In this document: positions 30,788-41,053 of the stretch, piece by piece
Layout of the letters: the number at the start of each line of letters is the position of its first letter
Numbering within the stretch: position 1 is the stretch's first letter
Source: Lampris incognitus
Lineage: Eukaryota; Chordata; Actinopteri; Lampriformes; Lampridae
NCBI RefSeq assembly: GCF_029633865.1
Contig: NC_079221.1
Coordinates: 3,675,730 to 3,739,729, forward strand
DNA length: 64,000 bases
Direction: 5' to 3'
The notes under the pieces: generated by a model
Seen by the model: only the letters and a program-made list of their open reading frames with translations
Told to the model about the DNA's origin: nothing
The model's database searches: none
Made by a program: the position numbers and the translations under genes

Positions 30788-31984
30788 CACTACCGTTCAA
30801 AAGTTTGGGATCACCCAAACAATTTTGTGTTTTCCATGAAAAGTCACACTTATTCACCACCATATGTTGTGAAATGAATAGAAAATAGAGTCAAGACATT
30901 GACAAGGTTAGAAATAATGATTTGTATTTGAAATAAGATTTTTTTTACATCAAACTTTGCTTTCGTCAAAGAATCCTCCATTTGCAGCAATTACAGCATT
31001 GCAGACCTTTGGCATTCTAGCTGTTAATTTGTTGAGGTAATCTGGAGAAATTGCACCCCACGCTTCCAGAAGCAGCTCCCACAAGTTGGATTGGTTGGAT
31101 GGGCACTTCTTTGAGCAGATTGAGTTTCTGGAGCATCACATTTGTGGGGTCAATTAAATGCTCAAAATGGCCAGAAAAAGAGAACTTTCATCTGAAACTC
31201 GACAGTCTATTCTTGTTCTTAGAAATGAAGGCTATTCCATGTGAGAAATTGCTAAGAAATTGAAGATTTCCTACACCGGTGTGTACTACTCCCTTCAGAG
31301 GACAGCACAAACAGGCTCTAACCAGAGTAGAAAAAGAAGTGGGAGGCCGCGTTGCACAACTGAGCAAGAAGATAAGTACATTAGAGTCTCTAGTTTGAGA
31401 AACAGACGCCTCACAGGTCCCCAACTGGCATCTTCATTAAATAGTACCTGTTAGAGCCTGTTTGTGCTGTCCTCTGAAGGGAGTAGTACACACCGGTGTA
31501 GGAAATCTTCAATTTCTTAGCAATTTCTCGCATGGAATAGCCTTCATTTCTAAGAACAAGAATAGACTGTCGAGTTTCAGATGAAAGTTCTCTTTTTCTG
31601 GCCATTTTGAGCGTTTAATTGACCCCACAAATGTGATGCTCCAGAAACTCAATCTGCTCAAAGAAGTGCCCATCCAACCAATCCAACTTGTGGGAGCTGC
31701 TTCTGGAAGCGTGGGGTGCAATTTCTCCAGATTACCTCAACAAATTAACAGCTAGAATGCCAAAGGTCTGCAATGCTGTAATTGCTGCAAATGGAGGATT
31801 CTTTGACGAAAGCAAAGTTTGATGTAAAAAAAATCTTATTTCAAATACAAATCATTATTTCTAACCTTGTCAATGTCTTGACTCTATTTTCTATTCATTT
31901 CACAACATATGGTGGTGAATAAGTGTGACTTTTCATGGAAAACACGAAATTGTTTGGGTGATCCCAAACTTTTGAACGGTAGTG
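30788..31984. mobile_element. Tc1-like element rearranged as a 535-bp inverted duplication
   Basis: Left arm 30788-31322 and right arm 31450-31984 are near-perfect reverse complements around a 127-bp loop. Each arm starts CACTACCGTTCAAAAGTTTG and includes the transposase start MARKRELSSETRQSILVLRN with the helix-turn-helix part MREIAKKLKISYTGVYYSLQ. The loop continues the reading (RKRSGRPRCTTEQEDKYIRV) for a short way. TA duplications at 30786-30787 and 31985-31986 fit Tc1/mariner. The catalytic DDE domain is absent, so it cannot be autonomous. Confidence 0.88.
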
Positions 31985-32003
31985 TAGGTATATATATTTA
32001 TAT

Positions 32004-32039
<36 letters not shown>

Positions 32040-32162
32040 CCACATCCATTATCCAAACTGCTTATCCTACTCTGGGTCACAGGGATGCTGGAGCCTCTCC
32101 CAGCAGTCATTGGGCGGGAGGTGGGGAGACACCCTGGACAGGCCGCCAGGCCATCACAAGGA

Positions 32163-32208
<46 letters not shown>

Positions 32209-32215
32209 ACAGTTT
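31985..32215. repeat. TA/CA microsatellites with V-SINE 3' fragment
   Basis: (CA)n and (TA)n at 31985-32038, a reverse V-SINE fragment at 32041-32158 (ccattatccaaactgcttat ... gccaggccatcac), then (TA)n to about 32209. Confidence 0.8.
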
Positions 32216-32310
32216 TTTCCTGGAAACCATCAATGGTGTTGATAAAAGTGCTCCAGAAATGCGGAGCGAAATATTAAGATCGATGTAGGAAAAAAACCTT
32301 CAATGCATTA

Positions 32311-32356
32311 TTTCAGTACAAGCTGGTTTCGTGCGTCATGCACCCATCAGCTGCCA
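32311..32356 (-). ncRNA. degenerate hammerhead copy
   Basis: Minus strand: CTGATGG (core A changed to G), stem II GTGCATGACGCAC, GAAA intact, then CCAGCTTG where one stem III pair is broken. Probably inactive. Confidence 0.6.
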
Positions 32357-32420
32357 ATGTGATTAAACTCACATTAAAATCTCAATTAATTAAATCAACT
32401 AAATCAATTAAAATCACATT

Positions 32421-32466
32421 GGCAGCTGATGAGTGTGTGACGCACAAAGCAAGCTTGTACTGAAAT
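32421..32466 (+). ncRNA. degenerate hammerhead copy, inverted
   Basis: Plus strand: CTGATGA and stem II GTGTGTGACGCAC intact, but AAAG where GAAA is required, then CAAGCTTGTA. Probably inactive. Confidence 0.6.
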
Positions 32467-32568
32467 AATGCATTAAAGTATTTTTTTTCCTACATCTATC
32501 TTATTTATATAACCCAGTGAGTCAAGTACATTCTTTATGAGAGTACAAGGCTTGTACTCTCTCATAAA

Positions 32569-32604
<36 letters not shown>

Positions 32605-32702
32605 CAGTTTTTTTCTGGAAACCGTCAATGGTGTTGATGAAAGTGCTCAACTAATGAGGAGCAGAATATCAATATAGATGTAGGAAAAAACCTTGTACTA
32701 CA

Positions 32703-32748
32703 TAGCAGTACAAGCTTGTTTCGTGCGTCACACACTCATCAGCTGCTA
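32703..32748 (-). ncRNA. hammerhead ribozyme, intact core
   Basis: Read on the minus strand: stem I 5' TAGCAG, CTGATGA, stem II GTGTGTGACGCAC (GUGUG pairs with CGCAC), GAAA, stem III CAAGCTTG, then TA and stem I 3' CTGCTA. All core nucleotides of a type I hammerhead are present. Predicted cleavage is after the A of the TA dinucleotide (32709/32708). Stem III is a very short self-complementary helix, as in Penelope hammerheads, which may favour a dimeric fold. Confidence 0.8.
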
Positions 32749-32760
32749 ATGTGGTTCAAC

Positions 32761-33105
32761 AAAGAAGACACACAGTTTACGGTGCCCCGTTCCACGCCCC
32801 TTATTTCGGTGGACAGCAACCAATCAGAGCAGAAAACATTTGAACTATTACAACCAATGGGGTAGGTAGTTACGATGCACAGCGACCAATGGTGGGGTAG
32901 AAAACATTACAACCAATAGGGTAAGGGGTTGGGGCTTGTTTTGAAAAAGCATTTAAATGACCGCGGCCCTGTTGAAACAGCCTACGTTTAGAATATAACA
33001 GGGTGACGTCAAATAGGGTAATGTATGTAACTCATATAGTGGGGTGGTGTTGGGGCACAGTTGGGAGGGCAGGCAGTTAAAATATAAAAGTACAACATCT
33101 AATAA
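32761..33105. other. unique or Penelope-flanking sequence
   Basis: Contains repeated 'acaaccaat.gggta' motifs (about 32850-32930) that include CCAAT boxes. No gene recognised. It could be the 5' part of the Penelope-like unit. Confidence 0.4.
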
Positions 33106-36100
33106 ATGTCACATGTATCATCTAATGGGGGGGATAATAAAGACACATTACTAGTAGTTACAGAGTAGTTATCATCTAATGGGGGGATAATAAAGATATT
33201 TTACTGGTAGTTACAGAGTAGTTATCATCTAATGGGGGGGATAATAAAGACATTTTACTAGTAGTTACAGAGTAGTTATCATCTAATGGGGGGGATAATA
33301 AAGACATTTTACTAGTAGTTACAAAGTAGTTATCATCTAATGGGGGGATAATAAAGACACTTTACTAGTAGTTACAAAGTAGTTATCATCTAATGGGGGG
33401 ATAATAAAGACGCTTGTAGTTACAAAGTAGTTATCATCTAATGGGGGGGATAATAAAGACACTTTACTAGTACTTACAAAGTAGTTATCATCTAATCGGG
33501 GGATAATAAAGACACTTGTAGTTACAAAGTAGTTATCATCTAATGGGGGGATAATAAAGACATTTTACTAGTAGTTACAAAGTAGTTATCATCTAATGGG
33601 GGGGATAATAAAGACACTTGTAGTTACAAAGTAGTTATCATCTAATGGGGGGATAATAAAGACATTTTACTAGTAGTTACAAAGTAGTTATCATCTAATG
33701 GGGGGATAATAAAGACACTTTACTAGTAGTTACAAAGTAGTTATCATCTAATGGGGGGGATAATAAAGACATCTTACTAGTAGTTACAAAGTAGTTATCA
33801 TCTAATGGGGGGATAATAAAGACATTTTACTTGTAGTTACAAAGTAGTTATCATCTAATGGGGGGATAATAAAGACACTTTACTAGTAGTTACAAAGTAG
33901 TTATCATCTAATGGGGGGGATAATAAAGACATTTTACTAGTAGTTACAAAGTAGTTATTATCTAATGGGGGGGATAATAAAGACACTTTACTAGTAGTTA
34001 CAAAGTAGTTATCATCTAATGGGGGGGGGGTAATAAAGACATCTTACTAGTAGTTACAGAGTAGTTATTATCTAATGGGGGGATAATAAAGACATTTTAC
34101 TTGTAGTTACATAGTAGTTATCATCTAATGGGGGGGATAATAAAGACACTTTACTTGTAGTTACAAAGTAGTTATCATCTAATGGGGGGGGGGTAATAAA
34201 GACACTTTACTAGTAGTTACAAAGTAGTTATCATCTAATGGGGGAATAATAGACACTTTACTAGTAGTTACAAAGTAGTTATCATCTAATGGGGGGGGGA
34301 TAATAAAGACATTTTACTAGTAGTTACAGAGTAGTTATCATCTAATGGGGAGGATAAAGACACTTTAGTAGTAGTTACAAAGTAGTTATCATCTAATGGG
34401 GGGATAATAAAGACACTTTACTAGTAGTTACAAAGTAGTTATCATCTAATGGGGGGGATAATAAAGACACTTTACTAGTAGTTACAAAGTAGTTATCATC
34501 TAATGGGGGGGATAATAAAGACACTTTACTAGTAGTTACAGAGTAGTTATCATCTAATGGGGGGGGGGTAATAAAGACATTTTACTTGTAGTTACAGAGT
34601 AGTTATCATCTAATGGGGGGATAATAAAGACATTTTACTAGTAGTTACAAAGTAGTTATCATCTAATGGGGGGATAATAAAGACACTTTACTAGTAGTTA
34701 CAAAGTAGTTATCATCTAATGGGGGGGATAATAAAGACATTTTACTGGTAGTTACAAAGTAGTTATCATCTAATGGGGGGGATAATAAAGACATTTTACT
34801 GGTAGTTACAAAGTAGTTATCACCTAATGGGGGGATAATAAAGACATTTTACTTGTAGTTACAGAGTAGTTATCATCTAATGGGGGGGGATAATAAAGAC
34901 ATTTTACTAGTAGTTACAAAGTAGTTATCATCTAATGGGGGGATAATAACGACATTTTACTGGTAGTTACAGAGTAGTTATCATCTAATGGGGGGATAAT
35001 AAAGACATCTTACTAGTAGTAACAAAGTAGTTATCATGTAATGGGGGGATAATAAAGACATTTTACTTGTAGTTACATAGTAGTTATCATCTAATGGGGG
35101 GGATAATAAAGACATTTTACTGGTAGTTACAAAGTAGTTATCATCTAATGGGGGGGATAATAAAGACACTTTACTAGTAGTTACAAAGTAGTTATCATCT
35201 AATGGGGGGGATAATAAAGACATTTTACTAGTAGTTACAAAGTAGTTATCATCTAATGGGGGGATAATAAAGACACTTTACTAGTAGTTACAAAGTAGTT
35301 ATCATCTAATGGGGGGATAATAAAGACATTTTACTAGTAGTTACAAAGTAGTTATCATCTAATGGGGGGATAATAAAGACACTTTACTAGTAGTTACAAA
35401 GTAGTTATCATCTAATGGGGGGGATAATAAAGACATTTTACTGGTAGTTACAAAGTAGTTATCATCTAATGGGGGGGATAATAAAGACATTTTACTGGTA
35501 GTTACAAAGTAGTTATCATCTAATGGGGGGATAATAAAGACATTTTACTTGTAGTTACAGAGTAGTTATCATCTAATGGGGGGGGATAATAAAGACATTT
35601 TACTAGTAGTTACAAAGTAGTTATCATCTAATGGGGGGATAATAACGACATTTTACTGGTAGTTACAGAGTAGTTATCATCTAATGGGGGGATAATAAAG
35701 ACATCTTACTAGTAGTAACAAAGTAGTTATCATGTAATGGGGGGATAATAAAGACATTTTACTTGTAGTTACATAGTAGTTATCATCTAATGGGGGGGAT
35801 AATAAAGACATTTTACTGGTAGTTACAAAGTAGTTATCATCTAATGGGGGGATAATAAAGACACTTTACTAGTAGTTACAAAGTAGTTATCATCTAATGG
35901 GGGGGATAATAAAGACATTTTACTAGTAGTTACAAAGTAGTTATCATCTAATGGGGGGGGGGGGATAATAAAGACATTTTACTGGAAGTTACAAAGTAGT
36001 TATCATCTAATGGGGGGGATAATAAAGACATCTTACTAGTAGTTACAAAGTAATTATCATCTAATGGGGGGATAATAAAGACATTTTACTGGTAGTTACA

Positions 36101-36172
36101 GAGTAATTATCATCTAATGGGGGGGATAATAAAGACGTTTTACTTGTAGTTACAGAGTAGTTATCATCTATC
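33106..36172. repeat. 54-bp satellite array, about 57 units
   Basis: Tandem units with the order ataataaagaca, ttttactagtagttaca, aagtagttatcatctaatgg, G-run of 5 to 12. Variation is in the G-run length, acactt/acattt, actagt/actggt/acttgt and a few short units lacking 'ttactag'. A block containing the rare variants ataataacgaca and catgtaatgg recurs about 696 bp apart (34943 and 35639), showing higher-order duplication. It lies wholly in an intron. Confidence 0.95.
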
Positions 36173-36190
36173 AACAAATAAAGAGCAAAC

Positions 36191-36244
36191 TAATCCAGTG
36201 ATTCAAGTAAATTCTTTAAAGAATTTACTTGAATCACTGGATTA
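36191..36244. repeat. perfect 54-bp palindrome
   Basis: 27-bp arms with no spacer: TAATCCAGTGATTCAAGTAA runs inward to AAATTCTTT and then its exact reverse complement. A related imperfect palindrome (cccagtgagtcaagtacatt ...) lies at about 32511-32573 on the other side of the satellite array. Confidence 0.9.
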
Positions 36245-36621
36245 TGATATACAGTATATTCTTGAGGAGGTTGTCATTTAGATAAAATAATCACTAAATC
36301 ATCCCCTCACACTGGTCCCTTCACAAATCAAAACAAACATTTTTTGCAACCTTGAAAGCAGTGTGTATGAAACAGACTACGAACAGACTTGGAAAAACGC
36401 CTCCAAATCTCAATAAGCAACATGTAAATAAAGGCAATACACTGTATGGGCGACAGCATTTTAATACAAGGGGTCGTTTTACTGTTATTATAGATTGGGC
36501 CCAATTGAGTTGGAAGAAGTGTTTTCAAGCTACTGAACATTAAATCTTTGTTTTTCATTCTTTTTAATAATGGGCAGAATTCCAGGTCATAAACTCTCCT
36601 GCTGATCTGCATTACCCATTT
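36245..36621. other. intron, nothing recognised
   Basis: No repeats or coding motifs identified. Confidence 0.4.
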
Positions 36622-37061
36622 TTTTTTCCGGGTTTTCTCCCCTTTTCTCCCCAATTGTACTTGACCAACTACCCCACTCTTCCAAGCCGTCCTGGTCTCT
36701 GCTCCACTCCCTCTGCTGATCCGGGGAGGGCTGCAGACTACCACATGCCTCCTCCCATACATGTGGAGTCGCCAGCCGCTTCTTTTCACCTGACAGTGAG
36801 AAGTTTCACCAGGGGGACGTAGCATGTGGGAGGATCACACTATTCCCCCCAGTTCCCCCTCCCCACCGAACAGGCGCCCCCGACCGACCAGAGGAGGCGC
36901 TAGTGCAGCGACCAGGACACATACCCACATCTGGCTTCCCACCCGCAGACACAGCCAATTGTGTCTGTAGGGACACCCGACCAAGCCAGAGGTAACACGG
37001 GGATTCGAACCGGCGATCCCTGTGTTGGTAGGCAACGGAATAGACCGCTACGCCGCCCGGA
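36622..37061 (-). repeat. 430-bp tRNA-type SINE, copy 3
   Basis: Full-length reverse copy with tRNA-like head (ggattcgaaccggcgatccc). It is flanked by a near-perfect duplication (tgcattacccattttt at about 36608, tgcagtacccattttt at about 37063). Confidence 0.88.
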
Positions 37062-37220
37062 TTGCAGTACCCATTTTTATTAGCTCCAGCTACGCTTTGC
37101 CTTGTGAGCTATTTCTGAACTCCAGGGAACATCTCCCTTTCCCCATTACTCAGTGTGTTTTGCCGGTGACATGAACGTATACACATGGGTGGTACACAGG
37201 AAATCAGGATGTGTGCTTAC

Positions 37221-37473
37221 CGAGGATGGCCACCACCGTGTCATCCTTCAGGATCTCTATAGAGCCACGTGACAGGAAGTAGAGAGCAGTGAGAACGTCG
37301 CCGCTGTGGACCAGGGTGTCTCCTGGAGGAACGTGTGTGGTCTGGAAGCGCATGGCCAAGGCCCTCAGGCAGCCTTTGGTGGCCCCGTGAAATGCCTTGC
37401 AGTTCTGAAGAAGATTCCTGTTGAGGTGCAGGCAGATATCTGCCTGGAGACACTCAGGAAAGCCTTTTAACAC
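37221..37473 (-). CDS. kcnh7: kcnh7 coding exon: first part of cyclic-nucleotide-binding homology domain
   Basis: Encodes [40 protein letters not shown], then [20 protein letters not shown] and [17 protein letters not shown]. This is the alpha-A helix and early beta roll of the domain, which in ERG channels does not bind cAMP but docks the PAS domain. Acceptor gcag, donor CTCG|GTAAGC, ending one base into a glycine codon. Confidence 0.94.
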
Positions 37474-37858
37474 CTGCGATACAGAGATCGTCCCTGAGTG
37501 ATTCGCATACAAAAGGGGATCTCCCGGAATGAGATGCACACAACTCTTTCATCGACATGGTGTGTTGCTGGTCTAAAGGGTCCTACCAAGATGAGCTATG
37601 CACCCTAAACTTTCCTTGCATTAAGCTGGAAGCAAGCTCATAAAAAGAGGTTGTAATTAGTGTGACAGTTGCACACAGAGATGGGTAAATGGCATGGGTA
37701 CAGACCCTTTTTAGTGACGTACAGTTGCATGCTTCTATAGCACAAGATGATCTACACTAGAGAGTATGAAAAGAATTGCATGTGAAAGAGTATTACTACA
37801 CGACACATTTTTTTTTCAAGCTAACTCAGCATTTGATGCTCAATACTGTATATTATGT
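37474..37858. other. intron, nothing recognised
   Basis: No repeats or coding motifs identified. Confidence 0.4.
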
Positions 37859-37884
37859 GGGGTTTTCACCTTAACATACCAAAT

Positions 37885-38179
37885 CCATCCAATATCTGAA
37901 CCGCTTATCCTGCTCTCAGGGTCACAGGGATGCTGGAGCCTATCCCAGCAGTCATTGGGCGGCAGGCAGGGAGACACCCTGGACAGGCCACCAGGCCATC
38001 ACAGGGCTGACACATTCACATCTAGGGACAATTTAGTACGGCCGATTCACCTGACCTACATGTCTTTGGACTGTGGGAGGAAACTGGAGCACGCGGAGGA
38101 AACCCACGCAGACACGGGGAGAACATGCAAACTCCACACAGAGGACGACCCCCAAGGTTGGACTACCCCGGGGGCTCTG
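37885..38179 (-). repeat. V-SINE with 26-bp target duplication
   Basis: Reverse copy from the tail (ccatccaatatctgaaccgc) to the central domain, 5' truncated before the tRNA head. An identical 26-bp sequence (ggggttttcaccttaacata + ccaaat) flanks it at 37859-37884 and 38180-38205, indicating a fairly young insertion. Confidence 0.88.
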
Positions 38180-38205
38180 GGGGTTTTCACCTTAACATAC
38201 CAAAT

Positions 38206-38699
38206 ATGACAGGTAGACAGATACCATAAAAGCTGGCGCTTCCTGCATCAATTTCATTTGGTATTTTCGGTGCGGCGCAACATTTCACACTCAATTTTTG
38301 TTCCATCTGTTATTCTCAATCTGATCTGAAAACACCCGGTGTTGAAGTCTGAATCCTCAGTGCTGTGGGGTGAATTAATATGATGGATATTAAAAACCAG
38401 ATGACATTTTCATGCACCAAACCCATTTGTGTGGTGCGGCCATACTAGGTCCAAATCATCCATCTTATGAGAATGGATTGACTGCATGAATTCATTATCT
38501 AGGTGCAAAAGTCTCCTTTTAAACCCCCCCCCCACAAATAAGGAGTACAAGTCTGGCCACCTATTTTACTCTTACTGTTAAACTGATTGTCAAAAACAAT
38601 TAATTATTTAATCATCCAGAAGTAAGAATCACCAGGTGCACGTTCCGATAACATGCAGTTTTGGTATTCCTGGAATTTTTACCCCTCTTTTTTTTTTGG
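38206..38699. other. intron, nothing recognised
   Basis: A C-run near 38525 only. Confidence 0.4.
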
Positions 38700-38890
38700 T
38701 TGTCTTTATTGGATAGAGGACAGTGAAGTGTCTGACAGGAAACAGGAAAGGGAAGAGAGAGATGGGTATGACATGCAACAAAGGTCACTGGCTAGACTTA
38801 AACCAGGGATGTTGTGGTTATGTGGCATCATGCACCATAACCATTCACCCGCCGGGGCGACTACCCCTCCTTTTAGAGGCATTCTCATCC
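38700..38890 (-). repeat. SINE-like fragment (third family)
   Basis: Carries tgacatgcaacaaaggtcac, a block I recognise from a common fish tRNA-derived SINE, next to aaacaggaaagggaagagag. Identity is moderately certain. Confidence 0.5.
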
Positions 38891-39471
38891 TTGCATTGTC
38901 CATATAAGTTTAAACCACACACATGTAGTCTACACATAACACATGCACAGCTGCCTCAGAATTTGTACTTGCAAATAAAAAATGTATTGAGGATTACAGT
39001 GGCTCTTTGAATGGCAGATGATACTGTTTTTGCATGTAAAATAAGACTAAATCAGTCATTATGTGTAGACGTAAAGCCATTTCAATGTGTATCTATTCCA
39101 TTCATTTTTTCCCCCCGTTTATATTCTGAAATTTTCCAAATGACTATTTTATGTGTTGCATGTTGACTTGAATTTGTTGTGCTGAAACTTTAAGGAAAAC
39201 CACGAGGATGGTTTGCATTTTGAACGATGCTGAAAACGGTGGGACGTTAATTTATGAAAACAGCAACAAATCAGAAAAAATACCTCCTGCTCTTACCAAT
39301 GAGGAGATGTTGATCCAGGTGAAAAGCAGACAAGAGAAAGAAAGTTCCTTTAAGTATTTTCTGATACGACTGCAGCAGTCATTAGTTGAGATGGGTTAAT
39401 TTCAATAGCTGTCCTATGCAGATGGTGCACGTTAAGTAGCAGTAACACACGTTGGTCTTATCGTTGCTTAC
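38891..39471. other. intron, nothing recognised
   Basis: No repeats or coding motifs identified. Confidence 0.4.
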
Positions 39472-39671
39472 CGTGTTCATGTCGATGCCGTTGGTGTAGG
39501 TCCAAGAGCGTTGGAAGTACTCCTCCAGCCTCTGCCTCAGTGGGTTGGGTATCTGGTGAAAGCGGATGAATTCCTTGACCCGCAGCATTTGAGCATGGTA
39601 GCGGGCTGTACCTGAATACAGCCGCTGGATGATGGCAGAGACGTTACCGAAGATACTGGCGTACATGAGGG
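39472..39671 (-). CDS. kcnh7: kcnh7 coding exon: end of S6 and C-linker
   Basis: Encodes [20 protein letters not shown] then [20 protein letters not shown] and [20 protein letters not shown]. The Tyr and Phe of MYASIF correspond to the aromatic drug-binding residues known from KCNH2. The C-linker couples S6 to the cyclic-nucleotide-binding homology domain. Acceptor tttcag, donor ACG|GTAAGC, ending in phase 0. Confidence 0.94.
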
Positions 39672-39802
39672 CTGAAATGCAGACAAGTACCAAGACAGTA
39701 GATGAGCAATACTGCAGTTACTATAGAGTACCTCTTGTTGGCACTCGTGAAAGAAAGACACTATATAAATGGTGAAGGATATATATCAATACAAAAATTT
39801 TA

Positions 39803-40290
39803 CCCCCTTTTCTCCCCATTTGTACCCGGCCAACCTGCGACCCTGGGTAAGGATAAGCGGTTTTGATAATGGATAGATGGATGTACCCAGCCAATTACCT
39901 CACTCTTCCAAGCCATCCCGGTCTCTGCTCCACCTCCTCTGGCGATCTAGGGAGGGCTGCAGACTACCACATGCCTCCTCTGATACATGTGGAGTCACCA
40001 GCCGCTTCTTTTCACCTGACAGTGAGGAGTTTCACCAGGGGAACGTAGCACGTGGGAGGATCATGCTATCCCCCCCAGTTCCCCCTCACCCCCCAAGCAG
40101 GTGCCGCCACTGACCAGAAGAAGGCGGTAGTGCAGCGACCAGGACACATACCCACATCTGGCTTCCCACCAGCAGACATGGCCAATTGTGTCTGTAGGGA
40201 TGCCCAACCAAGCAGGAGGCAACACAGGGATTCGAACCAGCGATCCCCATGATAGTAGGCAATGGACTAGACCGCTATGCTACCCGGACA
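39803..40290 (-). repeat. 430-bp tRNA-type SINE, copy 4, with V-SINE tail piece
   Basis: Reverse copy. Near its tail is a V-SINE 3' fragment (gaccctgggtaaggataagc, 39838-39881). The head is at about 40215-40290. Confidence 0.82.
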
Positions 40291-40404
40291 TCCTGAGTTA
40301 TCATATTTTTCCCCAATTATACACACATCCTGCATGCATACACATTTAAGTTGTGAAGGTTGAAAGAGAACCATTGTTGTTTGAACAGATAGTGTCATAC
40401 TCAC

Positions 40405-40804
40405 AGCCGATCAACATGACACAGATGGAGAAGATCTTCTCAGAGTTGGTGTTGGGGGAGACATTTCCAAAGCCCACACTGGTCAGACTGCTGAAGGTGA
40501 AGTAAAGTGCTGTGACATACTTGTCCTTGATGGAGGGTCCAGAACTAGGATCGCTGTAGTTGTATCTCTTCCCTATGGACACGCCCAGGTTGTCTAGCCA
40601 GCCAATTTTGTGTTCCAAGTAGGGCTTCTCCACATTCCCAATGGCGTACCATATACAGGCCAGCCAGTGGGCAATGAGGGCAAAGATGCACATGAGCAGC
40701 ATGAGGACTGCAGCTCCATACTCAGAGTAGCGGTCCAACTTCCTGGCTACACGCACCAATCTCAGAAGTCTAGCTGTCTTCAACAGGCCAATCAGAGTGG
40801 TTGT
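40405..40804 (-). CDS. kcnh7: kcnh7 coding exon: S4, S5, pore and start of S6
   Basis: Starts [21 protein letters not shown]4 with regularly spaced arginines, then [15 protein letters not shown]5 is [20 protein letters not shown]. The turret includes [20 protein letters not shown]. The pore helix and filter are [17 protein letters not shown], with the ERG-type GFG filter. S6 begins [12 protein letters not shown]. The donor splits a serine codon: GGCT|GTGAGT, completed by CC in the next exon. All key pore residues are intact. Confidence 0.95.
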
Positions 40805-41053
40805 CTGGACAAAATATACAGCAGGGCTTTTTATTAGTGGTGGTCAGCATAGTGCTACAGTTGAATAAATTCATCACACAGGGAACAAGTTGAAATGTTA
40901 GACTGGATCCAAGATCAGATGCTCTGAACAACAAAGGGACCATCTCATTACTACAGTACTGTCTTGAAAATATTGAATCAACTCGGAATCTTTCACTGCA
41001 GATCTACCTTAGCTTTGTTTGCTAACATTTTTTCTTCATCAGCAATCAGTAAA

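Larger units (their letters stand above)
32210..32760. mobile_element. Penelope-like terminal repeats, two direct copies and one inverted
   Basis: On the minus strand two copies (about 32215-32360 and 32605-32755) carry a hammerhead-like core followed by a shared tail (CAACACCATTGA.GGTTTCCAG, AAAAAACTG). A third, inverted copy runs on the plus strand at about 32400-32500. Penelope-like retroelements are known to carry hammerhead ribozymes in such repeats. No reverse transcriptase or GIY-YIG sequence is seen nearby, so this is only the repeat portion. Confidence 0.7.

Noticed and set aside
30401..30863. Open frames rich in Tyr and Ile
   Set aside because: They translate the TA microsatellite.
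34981..35223. Open frame with repeated LSPPLDDNYFVTTSK-like units
   Set aside because: It arises from the 54-bp satellite, whose period is a multiple of three. No start context or homology.
33106..36172. CRISPR-like regular repeats
   Set aside because: Units are contiguous with no unique spacers, there are no cas genes, and the context is a vertebrate intron. It is a satellite.
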